In this document: piece by piece, positions 61,215 to 64,000 of the stretch
How positions within the stretch are numbered: the first letter of the stretch is position 1
How the letters are laid out: the number at the start of each line of letters is the position of its first letter
Assembly: GCA_949422855.1 (NCBI GenBank)
Contig: CASPLG010000004.1
Coordinates: 1 to 64,000, forward strand
DNA length: 64,000 nt
Direction of reading: 5' to 3'
Origin: an uncultured Eubacteriales bacterium
GTDB taxonomy: Bacteria; Bacillota; Clostridia; Oscillospirales; Acutalibacteraceae
Translations under genes and position numbers: made by a program
Notes under the pieces: generated by a model
Databases searched by the model: none
Seen by the model: only the letters and a program-made list of their open reading frames with translations
Told to the model about the DNA's origin: nothing

Positions 61215-63477
61215 TTAACCTTTATACTCTCTGGCCCAACGGAAATTTTGTCTATTTTCGAACGATACACACAGTCTGATTTTACCCTTGTGCTTACCAA
61301 ACAAACATAGTAAGGATTCAGGCAGATGATAATGGTGCTGTTTTAGATATACGCCATAATTTGTCACAACGATTCTATCATTGTATGCCGACGGAGCTGT
61401 CGTGGTGTAACTTCCGTCTTCCTTCAAACTTGAAATAGTTGGATAATATTCAAGTCCTTCTTTTCTTAGGATATCGTTGTCCCTGAGTTGATATGTCTGA
61501 CAGTTAGTGCTGTCTGCGATATGTCCCTTGGTAGGATAATCATTCTTATCGAGTAAAATAGCAGTATTTGCTATTATTTCCGCACGTTCTTTAGAGAGTT
61601 CTCTGAATGTGGTGTGATATATTTTTTGAAGAGATTGTTCTTCAGCAGCTGCCTTGTTGGCATCTATTTGAGGATCAATATACTGCGCGAAAAGTGGATA
61701 TTTTTTCGTAAGTATGTTCATAAGTTCATTTTTGTCAAGGTTGAATCCTTGTATGTTATTATCGTTATCATCGTTGTAATCTTCTTCCTCAAGCTCATCT
61801 AGGAAGTCCATTTCAGGTACATCTAAGATAAAATCAGAGCTTTTAGATATTTCTACATCATTGCCGCATCCCAAAAAATCGATCTCAGATAGGTTAGCCG
61901 TTTTATTTCTAAATTCGATTTTCGATGTATGGGGCAAACTGATTTTGTGAATGGCAGAATTTTTAAATATACCTGGATACATAAACAGTTTTCCAGATAA
62001 ATTTGATACATCTAAATCCTGTATTTTTGAATTGCAAAACGCACAAATCTCTAAAGTGATATCTTTTATATTGTTTGGCAAAGTCATATTTTGGGCTTTA
62101 GATTGAGAAAACGCAAATGAGCCACAGGAAAATTTAGCTAAGCATGTTGAAGGCTGCAAATTAAATCCGTCAAAGTAGGACGTGTTAGCAAAGGCCCCCT
62201 TTCTAATGGCGAAATCTCGAAGATTTTTGCCATCACCGGAAAATACAAACTCCTCTATTCTGGACTTTTCGAAAGCATTAGGACCGATAATTAAATTTGT
62301 TAGGGACTCCGGGAGGAGAAATTTTTCTATAAGAGATCCAAAAAAGGCTTTCTCAGAAATATTTAGTTGTTTTATCTTTGTTCCTGATAAATCAAATACG
62401 TTAATTCCCAGTGGAATTCTTATTGGGTTATCAAAGCAAAATGCGTTTTTGTCAATATCCAGGCCATAAAGATTTTTTGGGAAATGTATTTCTCTAACCA
62501 AAATATCACAGCCGGAAAAAGAACCCTCCATAAATTTTATTTTTGTTCCCCTGGGACATCCATCATCTTCCGTGTATTCGCTCTCTGACAAAAATTTTAT
62601 TTCTCCTATTACACTATTTTTAAAACAATTCTTCCCAAAAATAATATCTCTTGTGCATTCAGGGATTATGAGATCAGAAATACCTACGTGATATAGACAT
62701 TCTTCCCCAAAACATATAGCTTTTGCATTTGGTAGTTTCAAATTTTTCACAGAAGAACAGATAAATGCTGATTCGTTAATTTTTAGTGATCCAGATGTTT
62801 CTGCCTGAGACAAATCAAATGTTTTTAATTTGAGTGTTAATGCGAACGCAGATTCTGCAATGGTATCTACTTTTGTTCCAATTGGTATAATCATGTTTTC
62901 AATGTTTGATTTTGCAAATGAGGATTCTTCGAATTTCACCTCACCTAGATGCTGGGGAAATATTAATGATGATATATTGGATTGGGTAAATGAATATATT
63001 CCAAAAGAGATCTTACTTGAAGAACCGCTGAAATTAATTGCAGGCACAGAGGAACTACTAAATGAGGCTCCACCAAAAACTACTACATCCGGGTCTTGTA
63101 AATTAAGCGGATTTTTTAGATCACGAGTACAATCGAATGAGCATTTACCGAAGTTAAGTTCTTTTAAATTTTTAGGAAATATTAGTTTCGATATCTTAGA
63201 TTCAGAAAATGATTTCTCTCCAAAAAGTATTTTACTTGAGGAACCGACAAAGTTAACCTCCGGTACCGAGGACTCACTAAACGATATTGGTCCGAAATTT
63301 ACGTTATCTACGTTAGTGAAATTAAGTGGGGCTGTGAGATTCGTAGTTAAATTGAATGAAGCCTGACCAAAGGTAACACATTCTAAATTTGGCGGGAGAG
63401 CTAGTTTTGTTATGCCTGATGAGCAAAAGCACTGAAAAGGGAAGTCTATATTTTTTTTAATTTTGTTTGTGATAAAT
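61215..63477 (-). pseudogene. BspA-like LRR protein, downstream part after a frameshift
   Basis: This is the long C-terminal part of a leucine-rich-repeat protein of the BspA/LRR_5 type; repeats read as SSKISFGIYSFTQSNISSL and similar, with 22-26-residue periodicity. Repeats continue back to 63477, well upstream of any start codon, and match in register with the preceding piece. An acidic segment (EEEDYNDDNDNN) and a unique C-terminal domain of about 200 residues follow (FRELSKERAEIIANTAILL, then HHYHLPESLLCLFGKHKGK). LRR_5 proteins are surface or secreted adhesins in gut bacteria and protists. The gene is either disrupted or read by slippage at an A8 tract. Confidence 0.8.
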
Positions 63478-64000
63478 CAAATTCCTGTAGACTCTTCGTA
63501 TTTTGAAAACAGCTTACACCTAGGATTAAATTATCTAAATTTTTAGAAGGTACAATAGTGTTTATACTAGATTCCGAGAATGAAAATGCACTAAATACTA
63601 TTTGTTTTACACTATCCGGGAAAACTATTGATTTAATCTTATTTGTTTTATAAAATGAACTTTGTTTGAATATAATTTCTTCTAAATGTTGCGGGAGCTC
63701 TAATTTCTCTATGCTAGAACCGGTAAGGCACCGCTCATCAAACACTATTTTCTTTACGCTTTCGGGAAATACTATTGATTTGATATGCTCATTCCCATTA
63801 AAGGCGTCTTTATCGATATATACTATCGTTGTTCCGGGATCAATTTTTACTTCTCCATTTCGTGATATGTAATTCTTCGCAAGATTTTTCCTAATTTTTA
63901 CTGTTTTTTGGGGAGGAGCTCCATCAACCGATTGACCAGGTCTATCCTCGTTAATCATTGCATTTGAAGTCTGGTTGTTTAATCCTAAAATTTGCAGCGA
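63446..64000 (-). CDS. BspA-like LRR protein, N-terminal part, cut by the window edge
   Basis: The reading frame is open to the window end, so the true start lies outside; an internal ATG at 63958 (MINEDRPGQ) is possible but the upstream codons (LQILGLNNQTSNA) are open too. Several LRR_5 repeats follow: HIKSIVFPESVKKIVFDE, SIEKLELPQHLEEIIFKQ and KIKSIVFPDSVKQIVFSA. The frame ends in LKKI and TAG at 63446-63448, just after a T8/A8 run at 63451-63458. Shifting by one base there continues the repeats without a break in the 61215-63477 frame. Confidence 0.82.
   Translation of the reverse strand, partial: SLQILGLNNQTSNAMINEDRPGQSVDGAPPQKTVKIRKNLAKNYISRNGEVKIDPGTTIVYIDKDAFNGNEHIKSIVFPESVKKIVFDERCLTGSSIEKLELPQHLEEIIFKQSSFYKTNKIKSIVFPDSVKQIVFSAFSFSESSINTIVPSKNLDNLILGVSCFQNTKSLQEFDLSQTKLKKI

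Overview
The window looks like the replication-origin region of a low-GC Firmicute of the class Clostridia. The evidence is the recognisable dnaA-dnaN-recF-remB-gyrB-gyrA cluster, the rpmH-rnpA-yidD-yidC-khpB-mnmE-mnmG-rsmG-parA-parB cluster, sporulation-type genes (yaaL, bofA), HemZ, a class B sortase, and strict-anaerobe oxygen defence (rubrerythrin, rubredoxin, flavodiiron protein). Between these core genes lie orphan genes for small exported or effector-like proteins: a papain-like protease, a secreted GNAT, a secreted protein with a ubiquitin-like stretch, a polyproline protein and a BspA-like leucine-rich-repeat protein. I infer a host-associated, possibly protist- or animal-gut-associated lifestyle; that is an inference, not something the sequence proves. 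TTG start codons preceded by good ribosome binding sites are common (parB, dnaN, gyrB, trmN6, tcdA, the cysteine desulfurase).

Layout. 1-8.5 kb: parB and parA, two parS sites, then the RNA-modification and membrane-insertion operon read leftwards from a strong rpmH promoter. 8.6-9.5 kb: tRNA-Arg, a duplicated 58-bp hairpin, bofA and yaaL. 9.9-15 kb: split transketolase, two peptides with double-glycine-type leaders, a two-gene insert bounded by an 82-bp duplication of the cdd 3' end, cdd and rubrerythrin. 15-20.5 kb: flavodiiron protein and rubredoxin, then an unrecognised 820-residue protein with a triplicated domain and its polyproline partner. 20.7-24 kb: rsmI, trmN6, tRNA-Ala, a small inverted-repeat element and a secreted GNAT. 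24-34 kb: gyrA to dnaA, with oriC between dnaA and dnaN. 34-37 kb: two tandem paralogues and another secreted protein. 37-54.4 kb: housekeeping genes (tcdA, recJ, rel, hemZ, cysteine desulfurase, thiI, srtB, polA, rimI, tsaD). 55.4-60.8 kb: a compact phage head-gene cluster without tail, lysis or integrase genes. 61.2-64 kb: the LRR gene, frameshifted at an A8 tract and running off the window.

How it fits together. Gene direction flips at dnaA: nearly all core genes to the left are on the minus strand and nearly all to the right are on the plus strand, as expected if replication starts at about 32.4 kb. The dnaA-dnaN gap carries a DnaA-trio run, a GC cluster, clustered DnaA-box-like sequences and AT-rich DNA, which matches the basal unwinding layout known from Bacillus. 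ParA, ParB and parS lie about 30 kb away on the left arm. The phage block and LRR gene run against the presumed fork direction, in keeping with later acquisition.
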